A stretch of DNA of 64,000 nt, from contig NMRB01001556.1 in assembly GCA_002633025.1 (NCBI GenBank), forward strand, positions 56,602-120,601, written 5' to 3'. The DNA is from Notospermus geniculatus. Taxonomy: Eukaryota; Nemertea; Pilidiophora; Heteronemertea; Lineidae. Numbering within the stretch: the stretch's first letter is position 1; the number at the start of each line of letters is the position of its first letter. The notes under the pieces are model-generated. The model ran no database searches. It was not told the DNA's origin and saw only the letters and a list, made by a program, of their open reading frames with translations. Of this stretch, positions 22,459 to 37,302 are shown in pieces. Both the position numbers and the translations under genes were made by a program.

Positions 22459-22658
22459 GTTAGTGTTGTTCGCTACGAAGTTGAACGGCGTACTCGTATG
22501 AATAAATTATCGCAAAAGAACCGAGGCTGCTGATTGGGCGCACGAGAAAATCCCAAAGCGTTGAACACGGAATCTGGTTGCTTGCTGCAGACTGTAGGAA
22601 GAGGTTAGCGATTCCTACACGATGCATTATGCAGAATGGCAATGCTTCGCGCCCTTGG

Positions 22659-25653
<2,995 letters not shown>

Positions 25654-25680
25654 CTAACAAATGAAATGGTCCATGGACCA

Positions 25681-26702
25681 TGTGCTCACCTGTTGGACAT
25701 AACAGTGTAATGACAGAGGGAGGTACATGTACATATCAGTTATGAGCAATCTTGGTCAAGTCATTCCCGAGTTACAGGACTTTGATGATTTGGGGGTTAT
25801 GCCACCTGGCGGGCATATTGGATGTTCGATCGGGCCGAGACTTCACACGCACATAAAGGTCATTTCGAGGGAGCCACACAGTACATTTGAGTACTCTGGG
25901 TCGAGTAATTCCTGAATTATAGCAATTTGATTATTTTCGGGTTATGCCAGCTGGTGGCCATATTGGATGTCCAATCGGACCGAAACTTTATGTGCACATA
26001 TCGATTATCTAGAGGGAGCCACATATCAAATTTGAGCACTCTGCGTCAAGTCATTCCTGAGTTACAGCACTTTGATGATTTTCGGGTTATGCCACCTGGT
26101 GGTCATATTGGAAGTCAAATCAGGCCGAAATTTGACGTGCACCTAAAGGTCATCTAGAGGGAGGAACATATCAAGTTTGAGCACTCCTGGTCAAGCTGTC
26201 CCTGAGTTATAGGCCTAGCACACAGATGATTTTCAGGTTACGCCACCTGGCGGCCATATTGGATGTCCGATCGCGCCGTAACTCGGTGTTTTTGAAGGTA
26301 CCCCTTTAATATATGTTTGTGCAAGATATTAAGTCGCTCATTGAAATAATGGCGAACTGTGACATTCGTTACTTTTACACAACTTTGATCTCTGTGAACT
26401 TGAAAAGTAGGTCAAATCAAAAACCTGCTATATATGTTATGTATACTAATTAGATACACCTATGATAAAAATTTGGAGATGATCCAGTAGTTTCTTCAGG
26501 AGTTATTGCATTTTTTGTGTTTTTGGTTTTGACCATCTGGTGGCATAGCCAAGAATCAAATCGGACCGAAACGTGGTGTCATAGGTCATCTGACCTAGGG
26601 GTATGTACCAAGTTTCATATCAATAGCCCCAGCGGTTACGAAACGTGCCCCGCTAACGGACGACGGACACCGCATCACGACAAAAGCTCACAGGTGAGCT
26701 AA
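25681..26702 (+). repeat. 145-bp-period repeat, family A copy 3
   Basis: Core units start at 25801, 25946, 26091, 26242 and 26532 (145, 145, 151 with a small insertion, then two units). The tail and terminal hairpin GCTCACAGGTGAGC (26688-26701) are intact. The left border has GCTCACCTGT near 25683, the complement of the right end, so this copy seems complete at about 1.02 kb. It starts 28 bp upstream of the first visible FAS-like exon. Confidence 0.85.
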
Positions 26703-27175
26703 CAGCGCCAAGATGAAGGAATCAAAACATTATTCCAATGCATTGATCCCACTCAAAAGCCCACGAGTTCTAATTCTTGGGAGTTGCAAATGACTTTCAA
26801 GAAAGATATTTTGCATTCGTTACTGCAGTTTCATCTCTGGCATGTCTGGGCGGCTTTTGGTGCACCAGAGTTCCCACACCGCCCAGATCATGCAACCCAG
26901 GGAGAGACGGTCCTTCAGACTCTTACCACTTGCCATTCATGCAGGTGTTGCACTTTTCGATCCTCTGAGAGTGCTGTGTTGCAGCGTCTGGCGTTTGCGG
27001 ATGGCGGTCTGATGCCAGTTCCTCAACAGTTACTGATCGAAGTGGTCATAGCTGTCTGAGGAGGCCGCCCTTTGCTTTTCTTTTGGACTATTTTTTCCAG
27101 AATATGTGTACTGTATTATTTCAGTGTGTCATAAATAGGCCTACATTGATCACCTTCGATAATCCAAATCGAAGG

Positions 27176-28313
27176 CCGATCTGCTATCGAACCTGATCAA
27201 ATACTCTCCTAAACGTGATCAAATGCTTGACAAACTTAAAGCGGAACTGGCACCTGGAACTCCAGGATTTAGAACACTGTCCAACACGCTGGACGGTTCG
27301 CGCCGGGCAAGCTTGCAGAGTGTAATCGACAACTGGCGTCCTCTCCAACAGCTCTGGGATGACTGTTTGGAGACAAAGCTCGAGGCAGAAGTAAGAGCCA
27401 GGATTGTTGGGGTAAAGGCTATGATGGACCAGTTTCAATATTTCTTTGGTGTTAGCCTGGCACTGCTGGTACTAAGTCACGGGGACAACCTGTCAAAGAC
27501 GTTGCAGCTAATCAAGATGACTGCAACAGACGGTCAGGCAGTGGCTGCACTAACGGTAAAAACGCTGCAGAGTCTTCGTAACGACGCACAGTTCGATATG
27601 TTTTGGAAGAAAGTTGTCAAATCAGCTTCAAATTTAGAGATAGAGGAAGCAACACTACCACGTTTTAGGAAACGACCCAGAAGATATGAAGACGGTAGCG
27701 AAGCTGAAGTCGTCCATACCACCCCCGAGTCCTATTACAGGCAGATATATTTCAGTGCTATTGATATTGATATTGATCTGTTGGATGTATCACAACCAGG
27801 TTTGATCAACAGGACTACAAGACATATGCAAAGCTTGAGGAGCTGATTCTGGGCGCTGCTAACAACAGGGATGACACTGATGAATATCAACAAAACTTGG
27901 ACTTCCTGACACAATTCTATGGCGCTGATTTCGATTCCCTTGCTTTGAAGACACAACTTCACTTGCTAAAACAACATTTTGCAGAACAAGGAGGCACTGT
28001 AGCTCTTTCAGACGTTACAGACTTTTTGAAAACCCTCACACCAGAGAGAAGAACCTTCTTTTCAGAAGTAGTCATTGCACTGAAGTTCGTACTCGTGGCT
28101 CCAGCAACCAATGCTGTGAGTGAGCGCTCGTGCTCAGCTCTTAGGCGTGTGAAAACATATCTGCGTACAACGATGTCGCAACCCAGACTAAACAATTGTC
28201 TTTTATTGCATGTGGACAAAGATCGTGTGGACCGGATGAACCTAATCGACATTGCACAGGAGTTCGCAAGTAAAAATGAATCAAGACTTACGGCATTTGG
28301 AAAATTTAATTGA
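27176..28313 (+). pseudogene. hAT-family transposase, 3' part, frameshifted
   Basis: Two frames join after a 1-nt shift at about 27795. The first (from ADLLSNLIKYSPKRDQML) resembles the middle of DUF4371/ZMYM1-type hAT transposases and includes SLQSVIDNW and MMDQFQYFFGVSLALLVL. The second (from FDQQDYKTYAKLEEL) ends in the C-terminal dimerisation domain: ATNAVSERSCSALRRVKTYL then LNNCLLLHVDKD, stop at 28311-28313. The N-terminal zinc finger and the first catalytic acidic residues are missing. Terminal inverted repeats were not found. Once a cut-and-paste transposase, now inactive by truncation and frameshift. Confidence 0.85.
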
Positions 28314-28435
28314 ACATTAAATGTTCACAACATAAGTCTTCATTCATTTTGAAAGTAGTGGGACGCATCCACTATCCAGTATAGGATAACTCCACGTCAG
28401 ATGTTAACGTTTTCGGTACAAAAACTGTCTTTTTT

Positions 28436-28700
28436 GCAACTGGAAAATGCATGATGTCTCATTCCCAGATGCCAGGAAAACGCATCTAAGCACGTTCAAT
28501 GTTCAAATTTTCTTGGGGGAGGGCCCCCAAACCCCCCGCTCAGCTCGCTCGCGCCTTCGGCGCTCGNTGCAACTGGAAAATGCATGATGTCTCATTCCCA
28601 GATGCCAGGAAAACGCATCTAAGCACGTTCAATGTTCAAATTTCCTTGGGGGAGGACCCCCAACCCCCCCCCCCGCTCAGCCCGCTCGCGCCTTCGGCGT
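28436..28700 (+). repeat. 125-bp duplicated repeat flanking a single N
   Basis: GCAACTGGAAAATGCATGAT through CTCGCGCCTTCGGCG occurs twice, separated by a lone N at 28567. The motif GGGGGAGG.CCCCCAA followed by CGCTCGCGCCTTCGGCG is common in mobile-element ends of marine invertebrates. A related, inverted version is at 59090-59165. The duplication may be an unmerged contig overlap. Confidence 0.7.
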
Positions 28701-28769
28701 TCGCCTAGGCCCCCCCAACCAAACGGACGTGGCGACGCCCCTGCATGCTCAGCCTGCTGGGCAGGCCTG

Positions 28770-30165
28770 ACTCAGTGACTGATGATCTGGTTGGTCATCA
28801 TCATGGTCATGCTGCTGGCGATAGGCCTACCACCGTGAATCTGAATCGTGATTAAATTTTTAAATCGCTCGTCAGTTTCCTCACCGTCATCACATTTATA
28901 AAGCACAACATCCTCTTTAAATGAGTATGACCCAAAAGCTCTCAGCGTGAGAAAGTAAAACCACAAACTCAACAAACAGAAAAGATGCAGTTCATGCATG
29001 TCATGCAGTTGGCATGGTAGGGTCAGTTCACACAATGCATTGTTAATTGTATGATTGTGCGTGTACATTTTCACAACAAACACAGGTCACGTGACACACA
29101 CGCTTCACACACACGGGCATGACGGGACGTGTAAACAAATTCCCGGGTGAAAAAAGACCGCAACAAAGTCAACTGCAGGAAGTGAAAGCAGTCGCTCCCA
29201 TCGAGATTTCAGTCCAAACTGATGTAGAATCTTCTCATCTTTGATTTAAGTCTACTTTCGCTATTTAATCATTAGCGAACAATTTTAGTAATACTTTTGT
29301 GCGCACCCTGTAGAATCAGCGACCCGAATTTTCTCTCCGCCGAAAAAAGAACATAATTTGCTTATTTCCCAACCAAATCGGGCAAAATAAACGGGAATTC
29401 CTCGCTCAGAACACTTACCATCTCGCCATTTTGACTCCAAATGATATCCACAGAATATTTTGAAAATAAACAAATTTTTTGAATCGCCATAAACTGGCGG
29501 GAATTAGTATTTCAGACCACTGATAGGTGGCTAAAACCAATTAGCGAACCAATTAGATACATGGAAAAGGCTTTTGGTGGCGCTCGCGTCGGCCCGCGGC
29601 CATCTGACTGATTTATCCAGGCGCTCGCGCCTTCCATGTCCACTTGAATCGCACGCCATCTTGCATGTCTTGCTCATGGAATGTTGGGTACTACCGGTAC
29701 GTCATCAACAAGGGAGAGAACATACTCCACGACAGCGTTGAAATTTTTTGACGTCATCGGACGAAAATTTTAACACTGCCATCGACGCTAGATCGCCATC
29801 TTGAAACCCTTGACGTCATCGTCGGCGGGCTGGTCTATCACGTGACACGAACGTCGTGTTCAAAATGGTATTATTTGCAGAAAATAGTGTTTATCTTGTC
29901 GAAAATGAAACAGAATAACTTTATTATTACTTTATATCTACTCCACCGATGTTTGTATCACTCTATATCTTTATACACCTATCTTAAACGATCTATATTG
30001 TAAGCGTAGAAAACGAGTGATGGGGTGACCGCTTAACAATTGGAAGAATTTCTACTGTTCGCTCCGCGCTCGCACTACTTTTCAAGATGGAAACCTAGCG
30101 CCGATACTAGTGGTGATATACTCTGATATCGCCACCTAGCGTCAAGTTTGGGGAGAGAAGTTGGC
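28770..30165. other. Spacer without recognised genes
   Basis: No exon or RNA gene could be supported. The phrase TTGACGTCATCG occurs twice (29749 and 29811) beside short GCCATCTTG motifs. A CTCGCGC-rich patch lies near 29580-29630. Confidence 0.5.
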
Positions 30166-30169
30166 CTTC

Positions 30170-30745
30170 CAAAACAAGTATTCAGGACTACTTTTTCTTC
30201 CGAAACAACTATTCAGTTCTGGGCGTCGAAATAACTGTTCAGGACTACTTTTTCTTCGAAACAACTATTCAGTTCTGGGCGTGGAAATAACTGTTCAGGA
30301 CAACTTTACCATGTAACCTTCTAAAACAACTATGCAGTTCGGAGGCGAGGATAGATATGAATATCAATCTGCATGGATATAATTTGTTCTGAATAGATAA
30401 TTTGATCTGAATGGATATAAATTGTTCTGAACAGATATTTGATCTGAATGGATATAAATTGTTCTGAATAGATAGGCCGATCTGAATGGATAAAATAGTT
30501 CTGAATAGATAATTTGATCTGGATAGATATATCTTGTTCTGAATGAATATTTCGATCTGCATGGATAACTTATTGTTCTGCATAGACATAAATCAGTTCT
30601 GAACGTTTGTAAAAAGTTCTGAATAGATAAAATCCAATCTGAATATTTTCCGTTTTGGCGTGCAAGTTCTGAATGGTTGTAGAAAGTTCTGAATGGTTGT
30701 AGAAAGTTCTGCATAGATATAATCCGATCTGAATATTTTCCGTTT
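30170..30745. repeat. Two minisatellite tracts
   Basis: 30170-30330 repeats TATTCAGTTCTGGGCGT / GAAATAACTGTTCAGGACTA in units of roughly 55-60 bp. 30340-30745 repeats GTTCTGAATAGATAATTTGATCTGAATGG-like units of about 35 bp with variations. Frames read through these (many TRY/FRT residues) are artefacts of the repeat. Confidence 0.8.
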
Positions 30746-30834
30746 TGGCGTGCCATACATGGTAGACAACGCCTTTTAGTTTTTTCACCCTTCTTAGTTA
30801 AGAACCCTGAGTTTTCTGGGGTTGGTGTATTTTG

Positions 30835-31225
30835 AAGTAAACTTTGCATTTGTGAGTGAGACTTATGTTTTATGGTTGGGATTGAGTTCCTGTTTTTCCC
30901 AGTTCGGAGGGTGGTAATGGCTTCCCTGTTGTAATAACATAGGCTGGCTCTCTGCTGGGTTTGGTGTTGGCTCTTTCCCCGGGGTGTTGGGGCTGTGCGT
31001 GCCGGTTTCTCTGGTTCCAGGCCACTGGACTTGTTGTTGAGCTACCCTGCCTTGGAAGGCACTGGCTCTAAGTTTTGGGAGCCAGAGCGGCGGGCACGTT
31101 CCGCTTTTGGAATAGGTAATAAATAAACTTATTGGTTTTGGGTCCGGTCGGCCCTCGGGGCCTATCTACGGCCGTGTTCGTTTTGGGGGCCTGCCGTTCC
31201 CCTTGGTGGTACAGTTGGAATGCTC
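30835..31225. other. G/T-rich stretch with polyadenylation signal
   Basis: Compositionally distinct from its surroundings, with AATAAATAAACT near 31119 followed by a GGTCCGGTCGGCC stretch. It could be the end of an LTR or other retroelement, but no ORF, primer site or terminal TG..CA was established. Confidence 0.3.
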
Positions 31226-31404
31226 AGGGTTAAATTGTTAAATTATTGGCTGTAATATATGTTTCTTTCTGATAGAGTTGAATACAGCAAATTTCAAAAT
31301 TATTTGGCTGTGTTACTCTTTTCCCATATCTTTTCATGGCATGGCAACGGTCCCTTTAACTTTCGAACTCATATTAATGAACTTCACCAGTAAGTTCGTT
31401 ACAC

Positions 31405-31470
31405 TCTGCTAACGGACGCCGACGGACGACGGACACCGCGTGACGACTATAGCTCACAGGTGAGCTAAAA
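31405..31470 (+). repeat. Tail fragment of the family A repeat
   Basis: CTGCTAACGGACGCCGACGG leads to CACCGCGTGACGACTATAGC and the terminal hairpin GCTCACAGGTGAGC. The tandem 145-bp part is absent. Confidence 0.8.
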
Positions 31471-31519
31471 AGGGCAATTGTGCCTGGAGCAATCGACAGT
31501 TTTTCTAATATCCCGCCAC

Positions 31520-33083
31520 AATGGAGAACCCGCAAACTAACGTCACAACGTGGCGCTGCGAGCGATGTGACCGAAGTCTCTTTTTTCTAACGTTATTTCC
31601 ATTTATTTCTGGCGCGAAAATATACCATTTGTGTTGGTCGCCAGGTGTGAAAGGAAAGAATGTCCTAGGAAAAACTGTCGTGGGAACAAATGATCCTATT
31701 TTGTTACAATCTAATCTCTGGCGATTGGTTTCTACACCCATGCACCTTAATCCGTCATTCAACAATAAGTGGACACTTTTTACTGGATGACACTTTTTGC
31801 TGCTACACCTGCAGTAAAACAACATCGTGTAGCAGATGAAATTTTCTTTTAAACTCGTTCCTTTTTTTCTTAATATTAAGAGATCCGATGGCGATAAAGA
31901 CAACGTCTTTTATGTCATTATTCCTGTTGAAAAATGTACAGGTCACTTTTTCATGACGCAACGTCAACACCTTAAAACCCTTTCTATCCCAGTGTTGCCA
32001 AATGGCCACACCACTTTCGGGCAGTGCCCCCATCTAGTGGTACAGAGTATTAACTAAACCCCCACATTTTCTATAGCCTCTATCCCAGTGTTGCCATTTG
32101 GTACCCGTTCAAGCCTTACCACACAATACCAGTTTATGTGTAGCAGCACCCAACATGTCAGACCCCATGGTGTGCATGCACTGTTGTGTCAACCGAAAAC
32201 AACATCAAAATACCTGTGATAATCCGAGTGCTAGGTATGTCAAGTTAAATTATTATAAAAATGTAGTATTTATAAATCATATGTAATAAAAAATCTCTTA
32301 GGTAATACCGTTTTCGGAAAAATGTGGAGGGTGTTCATCTTGCTGTTGCCAAATGGCAACAGTGGGATGCAACGGCTCGGATCAATCTTATTGTTCAATA
32401 GTAATTTTCAGTTTTGAAGACCTATTTCACACTAGTTACCTTTAGTTTATGTCCACTATTGAAAATAACGTGGAGGCTGATCATTTCCCTGTTGCCAAAT
32501 GGTAGCAGTGGGACGTAATGGGATCAAGCCTTGATTGGGTAGTTATATACTCATCAAATTTGAGGTCCCTTAGGTAATTGTTTGTACTGTTGTTTCCCTA
32601 ACATATATTAGAGAATGTATCTCTTACTGTGGTGGGGGTAGGGTGGCTGGGGGATACAGGGATTTCGTCCTCCTCCGGGTATTGCCCCCTCATGACCATT
32701 GCCGCACGCCTAACAGTGACTTATTTCCCTACAATGTTCTTGAAAATGACTTATATTTCTCAAATTTGCACAGGGAGTTTATATACTCCATATTGGCAGG
32801 GGATATGATTTATGGCTATTGAAAATTCATTTCTACATTGTTGCCGTTGCAGCCCAATGTTGCCATATGGCAACATTCCAATAAGGGTCCAAAATTTTGG
32901 CGCCAGATATTTTTGAATGAATTTTTCTTCTAATGAGCCATTTTCAACTTATATCCCAGTAGGTAATAATTTTCCTTCAATTAAATCTGTGGTTGGGATA
33001 GAAAGGGTTTTAATGACGTCGTTTCGGTACAATCGCTCGCAGCGCCGACCTGTCGGGATAAACCGCAGGGTGGGTTCACCATT
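31520..33083. mobile_element. TIR element, about 1.56 kb, long relative of 40682-41069
   Basis: The ends share ATGGAGAACCC and, further in, GCGCTGCGAGCGAT in inverted orientation. A 390-bp element at 40682-41069 has the same ends (GTTTATCCCGACAGGTCGGC at one side, AACTAACGTCACGACGTGGC at the other) and shares TTTCATGACGCAACGTCA. The interior here contains several TGTTGCCAAATGGCAACA palindromes. No transposase was recognised. Confidence 0.75.
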
Positions 33084-33121
33084 GTTTAATCCACTAGAGA
33101 TAACGAACGCACAACACATAC

Positions 33122-33604
33122 CTGTTGTCTTCTTTTCAAAGCACGCAAAAATCTCCACCGTGATTTCCATTGATTCATTTTTCCTGGTGGGCGTGAAAAC
33201 AACTTTGACAGCAACTGCTGTGACCCCACGGACAAATTCGAGCTTTGTTACCTTTTCCGTTACAGGGAGCATTCCATTTGAAGATATTATCCCGATAGTC
33301 TCAGCAATGTTAACAGGTTCGTAATCTCCCTTTTCTGTTGTCTTGGTCAGCACATGGATCATTTCTACATTCTTTGTCTCGACAATAACCTTCTGAATTT
33401 CCCGTGGTACCTTACGATCAAGAGTAATTTCGGCGGTCGTAGCCCTATCCTTGCCGTCTGGTTTTGATTTCAGTGGTGTTTTACTCCCTGGCCGAACATC
33501 TCCCTTCTTGGAGCCATCACTGATGGAGCCTGTGATTTCAATGTTCTCATCAGGAATCTTCTGGTTGTCTCGCATTCCTTCCGTCTTGTTGCAGGGTCGC
33601 ACAA
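33122..33604 (-). CDS. Single class 1-1 exon, extracellular-type module
   Basis: The exon runs from an acceptor (TTCCATCCAG before 33604) to a donor (ACAG|GTATGT, exon end 33122). It is 483 nt with both introns in phase 1, the class used for shuffled extracellular modules. It encodes 161 residues starting VRPCNKTEGMRDNQKIPDEN and closing with GVTAVAVKVVFTPT and EITVEIFACFE. The C..GM..I.D..I start and the closing V-F-T-P..I-x-ACFE resemble F5/8C (discoidin) domains, but the core motifs are not convincing. N-glycosylation sites NKT and NES are present. The rest of the gene was not found. The TIR element 31520-33083 sits 38 bp downstream in the intron. Confidence 0.6.
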
Positions 33605-33890
33605 CTGGATGGAATAAACAGATGTAATATTTATACTACCGGTATATGCTGTGAGTGAGTCGGGCAATCAGTATCTCTACAAGCTGTCGCCTGTCTAGTG
33701 AAGTTTATACTGCTAGTGAAGTTGTGAACGTTTGTATGTTGTCTTGGTGATTCAACATGGACAGAAAACACCACCGCATTCCATTAGGCTACAAAGCTAC
33801 CCATAATTTTAAAATAGGCCTACATGTAGGGCCGTATTAAAAAACGGTGCATGGTAGAAGTGTGTGCATTTAGTGAAGTTCCAGTTCCAT

Positions 33891-34064
33891 AGAGTTCACG
33901 TGTACACTTTTCTCGCGTTACACTTCACGTTTTCCTTTCGTTCCTCGGAGAAAGCATGCCACAGGACAGGTAATGTGTGTCTCGTTGTGCGCTGAATCGA
34001 GGAACGAAAGGAAAACGTGAAGCGTGGCGCGTGAAAAGTGTAAACGTGAACTCTATGGAACTGG
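33891..34064. mobile_element. Palindromic MITE, 174 bp
   Basis: The left arm CCAGTTCCATAGAGTTCACG and the right complement pair over about 75 nt, including AACGAAAGGAAAACGTGAAG. Short spacer; non-coding. Confidence 0.82.
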
Positions 34065-34178
34065 AGCCTTAGTCACCGTTTCGTCCGTTACGTCCGTTCC
34101 GTCGGTTAGCTGCAAGATACCTAATCGCGCGATGATCACCCTTTTTGAATATGACCCGTAATCACCCGTAGGCGACTG

Positions 34179-34331
34179 CTGTTGAAAGATAAATCAGTGT
34201 CCTACATTACCCCGACCCAGCGCAATACACTCGACCCCGTTATATTATACGAAGTGGCTATTTATCAAGCCCGGCTCGCTGAACAGTACGCAAAATTGGG
34301 CTTGAACGTCGAGCTGGCCGTATTTCCGGAA
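34179..34331 (+). CDS. Possible orphan exon, unknown protein
   Basis: An open stretch with coding-like composition (TLDPVILYEVAIYQARLAEQ, then YAKLGLNVELAVFPEPG) lies between a possible acceptor (TGTTGAAAG) and a possible donor (CCAG|GTGACA). No family was recognised and no neighbouring exon was found. Listed only as a candidate. Confidence 0.2.
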
Positions 34332-34374
34332 CCAGGTGACAAATACTCTACCAGTGTCTTCAGTGTGTTGATTG

Positions 34375-34440
34375 GCACATTGCAAAGATGTTGGGCTTAC
34401 ACCCCTGAGGTCGAGGGTTCGATTCCCGTGTGGTCATAAT
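34375..34440 (+). repeat. tRNA-like fragment (B box)
   Basis: GAGGTCGAGGGTTCGATTCC resembles the B-box/T-arm of a tRNA or SINE head. A poly-T/poly-pyrimidine run follows. No complete cloverleaf can be drawn. Confidence 0.45.
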
Positions 34441-34444
34441 GTTT

Positions 34445-35630
34445 TTTTCATTTTTTTTTCTTTTTTTGTTTTCCTTTTCTTAGAAAATTACGTTGACTTT
34501 TCCAAATTTGTACAAAGAACAACTGGTTAATTATTTTTTTTCTTAGTGGTGACACTGATAAAATCGTCTACAGAATCGTTGCATCATCCTGGGCATACCC
34601 TGGTGTTCGGACTCGCCGGCAGATTCTGACTCACAAACCACAGCGGATTAATCTTCAGACTGACGAAAACCGAGAGTCTGAAGCTAGGCATGCGACCACA
34701 GTGTCTAAGATTTGGGTCATGACGCAGAAANCTGTTCCATTTAGTTTACGTGCCAAATATTAGCCAATCAGATTACGCGTTGCAAAAGAGCCTTGGATTG
34801 CAAGTTGCGATGTCAGCTGAACAATGCACTGCAATGGATCGAATCGAGTCAAGTTTCCCGATTTATGTCTCGCAAAATACTTGGATTTCCAGTAAATTTC
34901 CGACATGACGGACAAAACTGTACTTAAAATGTACAACAAAAACTATTTGTATTCCTGTACGTCAGATTGACAGACGACGCCGGGAGTTTATAAAAGGGGC
35001 ATTTTGATTGGCCACTCGCGACTAGGACCAAGCCGTGAAATAGAAATGCTGCTATTGACGCCAGGGGTATGAGTGATGAAACAGTAGGTGTAGTCACGCG
35101 ATGCCCCTGGTGTGCCAGGATGACCTAGATTGGATACGACAGCAAGGAACTGCAGCCCAACGGTCGCCGACCTGAAATTGATCACATCTTCGCCATTGGT
35201 GGAAATCCCCGGTGGAAATCACGTCTAGCTAGTCCACTACGGCGATCGAGTGCCCAGTTACGCAACCAGTTGCAAAGCAAGTCGCAAAGCAAAATCAGGT
35301 TGAAAACAACAGGTGGATTCCCCACTTTAGGTGGGGTTGAGTATGAATTCAATAATTTTGCGGATGTCATCTTGACATTTTTGTCACCAAGGTTTTAGGT
35401 CTGGAATATACATGTACTAGCTTATACTGCAAATTTCACCAGTCTTACGAGCAGGAAGTATCACTCCACAGGACCGTGCACCTGGAAGTACATGAAGTAA
35501 ATGGATGTTTCGGCCGAATTCCTGACGTGTGACATTGATAAACGCAGTTTCCATTGATTTGATCCACAACCTTTACAGAACTTGTTTGTTGGGGAATAGA
35601 CTGTAATCGTCAAGATCAGAGTAGATAAGC
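34445..35630. other. Spacer without recognised genes
   Basis: No splice-bounded exon or RNA gene could be supported. A single N at 34731 marks a contig join. Confidence 0.45.
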
Positions 35631-35788
35631 TGATGTGATTGTGAGCACAGGCCCAGTGAAGCTCAGTTTGTGGGGGTTTTCACGTGAAATCGGGGTTCAG
35701 AAACCGGACCTGCATGTGTACACAGCCAGGAAGAAAAAAACCAGGTTGGAAACGCAACCTCGACTCGCAACTTCGGGCAATGTTCTCA

Positions 35789-35950
35789 CTAAAGCGGTTT
35801 TTCCACGGTACAATATTATTGCACAATATGGGGCCCAAAATGGGTGTCATGTGCTTCTGGCATAATGGATGGAAGAAAGATTGAAAATAATGTTGCCTAT
35901 TTTGATCCTCATATTGTACAATAATATTGCACGTGGATAGACCGCTTTAG
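35789..35950. mobile_element. MITE, 162 bp (CTAAAGCGGT ends), copy 1
   Basis: The ends CTAAAGCGGT and ACCGCTTTAG are inverted; the next arm bases include ACAATATTATTGCACAATAT and complement. A second copy at 44231-44506 carries another MITE inside it; this copy shows the empty site (GATCAAAATAGGCAA on the minus strand). Confidence 0.85.
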
Positions 35951-36251
35951 AAAAATTGAGAAATTTGACCAATCAGCGTTCATCTTACAAAGAGGCTATA
36001 GGAAAGGTGGTTTGGGTGGACATGGCGGCTGACAACTTTTTATCGTTTTGAAAAACAAGTTTTTCTCGGTTATATCTGATGGATTTCTGTTGAAAGGACG
36101 TTCAGAGTGGAGTACACATCGAGAGGATTCTAATGAGGTATAATAAACCGGCTGGTATGGCGTTTTTCTAAGAGAAAACAATCAACCAAAGTTGCGAATC
36201 GAGCTGCTCGTTTCCGACCTGGTATTTTTTCTGTAATACTGTGTGTAGGTC

Positions 36252-37302
36252 TAGTGTACAGTCTTGTTCGTATTAATATCAACACCTGTTATCTCAAATA
36301 TCTCATAAACCACCAAACCAATTTAAATGCGGTTTTCTGCATAAAGTCAGAAATCTTGTTGACTACAACTGGGCATCAATGTTTTTGCACAAGATTCACT
36401 TCTTCATTGCGTAATCTGTCGTTGAAAAAAGGTCCAAAATAAAACTTTTTTGTTTCTGGATTTTTCACCAAAATTCCTTTGCTAGAATGAAGTTATGCCA
36501 AAATAAAGGTTATTTAGCAAGTTACTGTCGAAATCGGCCATTTAGTTTTTGAAAAATTGACGTTTTTGTAAAGCTATATCAACACCACTTGTCTTCCACT
36601 GCCAACAACTTATGAGACGGTCCCTACATAATAATGCAAACCATACTTCATGTCCCTTGTGTAGGCCGTCAGTACAAAATCCATAGATCTATAGAACAGC
36701 GCTGAGTCCTATGTGGCAAAAGTGTTACATAATAATTTTTCAAGTGTGTGGAGGCTTTAGTGACCAATTCATGCACTGGTTAACTTCAAACAAAGATGAC
36801 AAAGGCTACTAAGTTCTTTCTCAATGCCTGTTACTTTTTGCAATACAATGTCATGAATAACCAGTACTGGTCACAACATTTATCTCTGCCTATACAGTGA
36901 CCCATGCATGGTGTATGGTTTGCATTATTATGTAGGGGCCGTCTCATAAGTTGTTGGTAGTGGAACACAAGTGGTGTTGATATAGCTTTACAAAAACGTC
37001 AATTTCTCAAAAACTAAACGACGTATTTTGACAGTAACTTGCTTAATCACCTTTATTTTGGCATAACTTCATTCTGGCCAAGGAATTTTGGTGAAAAATC
37101 CAGAAACAAAAAAGTTTTTTTTGGACCTTTTTTCAATGACAGATTACGCAATGAAGAAGTGAATCTTGTGCAAAAACATTGATGCCCAGTTGTAGTCAAC
37201 AAGATTTCTGACCTTATGCAGAAAACCGCATTTAAATTGGTTTGGTGGTTTATGAGATATTTGAGATAATAGGTGTTGATATTAATACGAACAAGACTGT
37301 AC
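36252..37302. mobile_element. Foldback element, about 1.05 kb, copy 2
   Basis: Same element and orientation as 5466-6521, with ends GTACAGTCTTG and CAAGACTGTAC. High similarity throughout suggests both copies moved fairly recently. Confidence 0.85.

Noticed and set aside
26784-27059. A 91-codon frame near the hAT relic
   Set aside because: It does not read as any transposase or FAS region in either strand and has no splice context.
30170-30745. Possible CRISPR-like array
   Set aside because: Repeat units vary in length and sequence, spacers are not unique, and the genome is clearly eukaryotic.
30269-30849. Frames of 106-161 codons on the minus strand
   Set aside because: The peptides are monotonous Q-N-K-L-S-I-Q and F-R-T repeats produced by the minisatellite.
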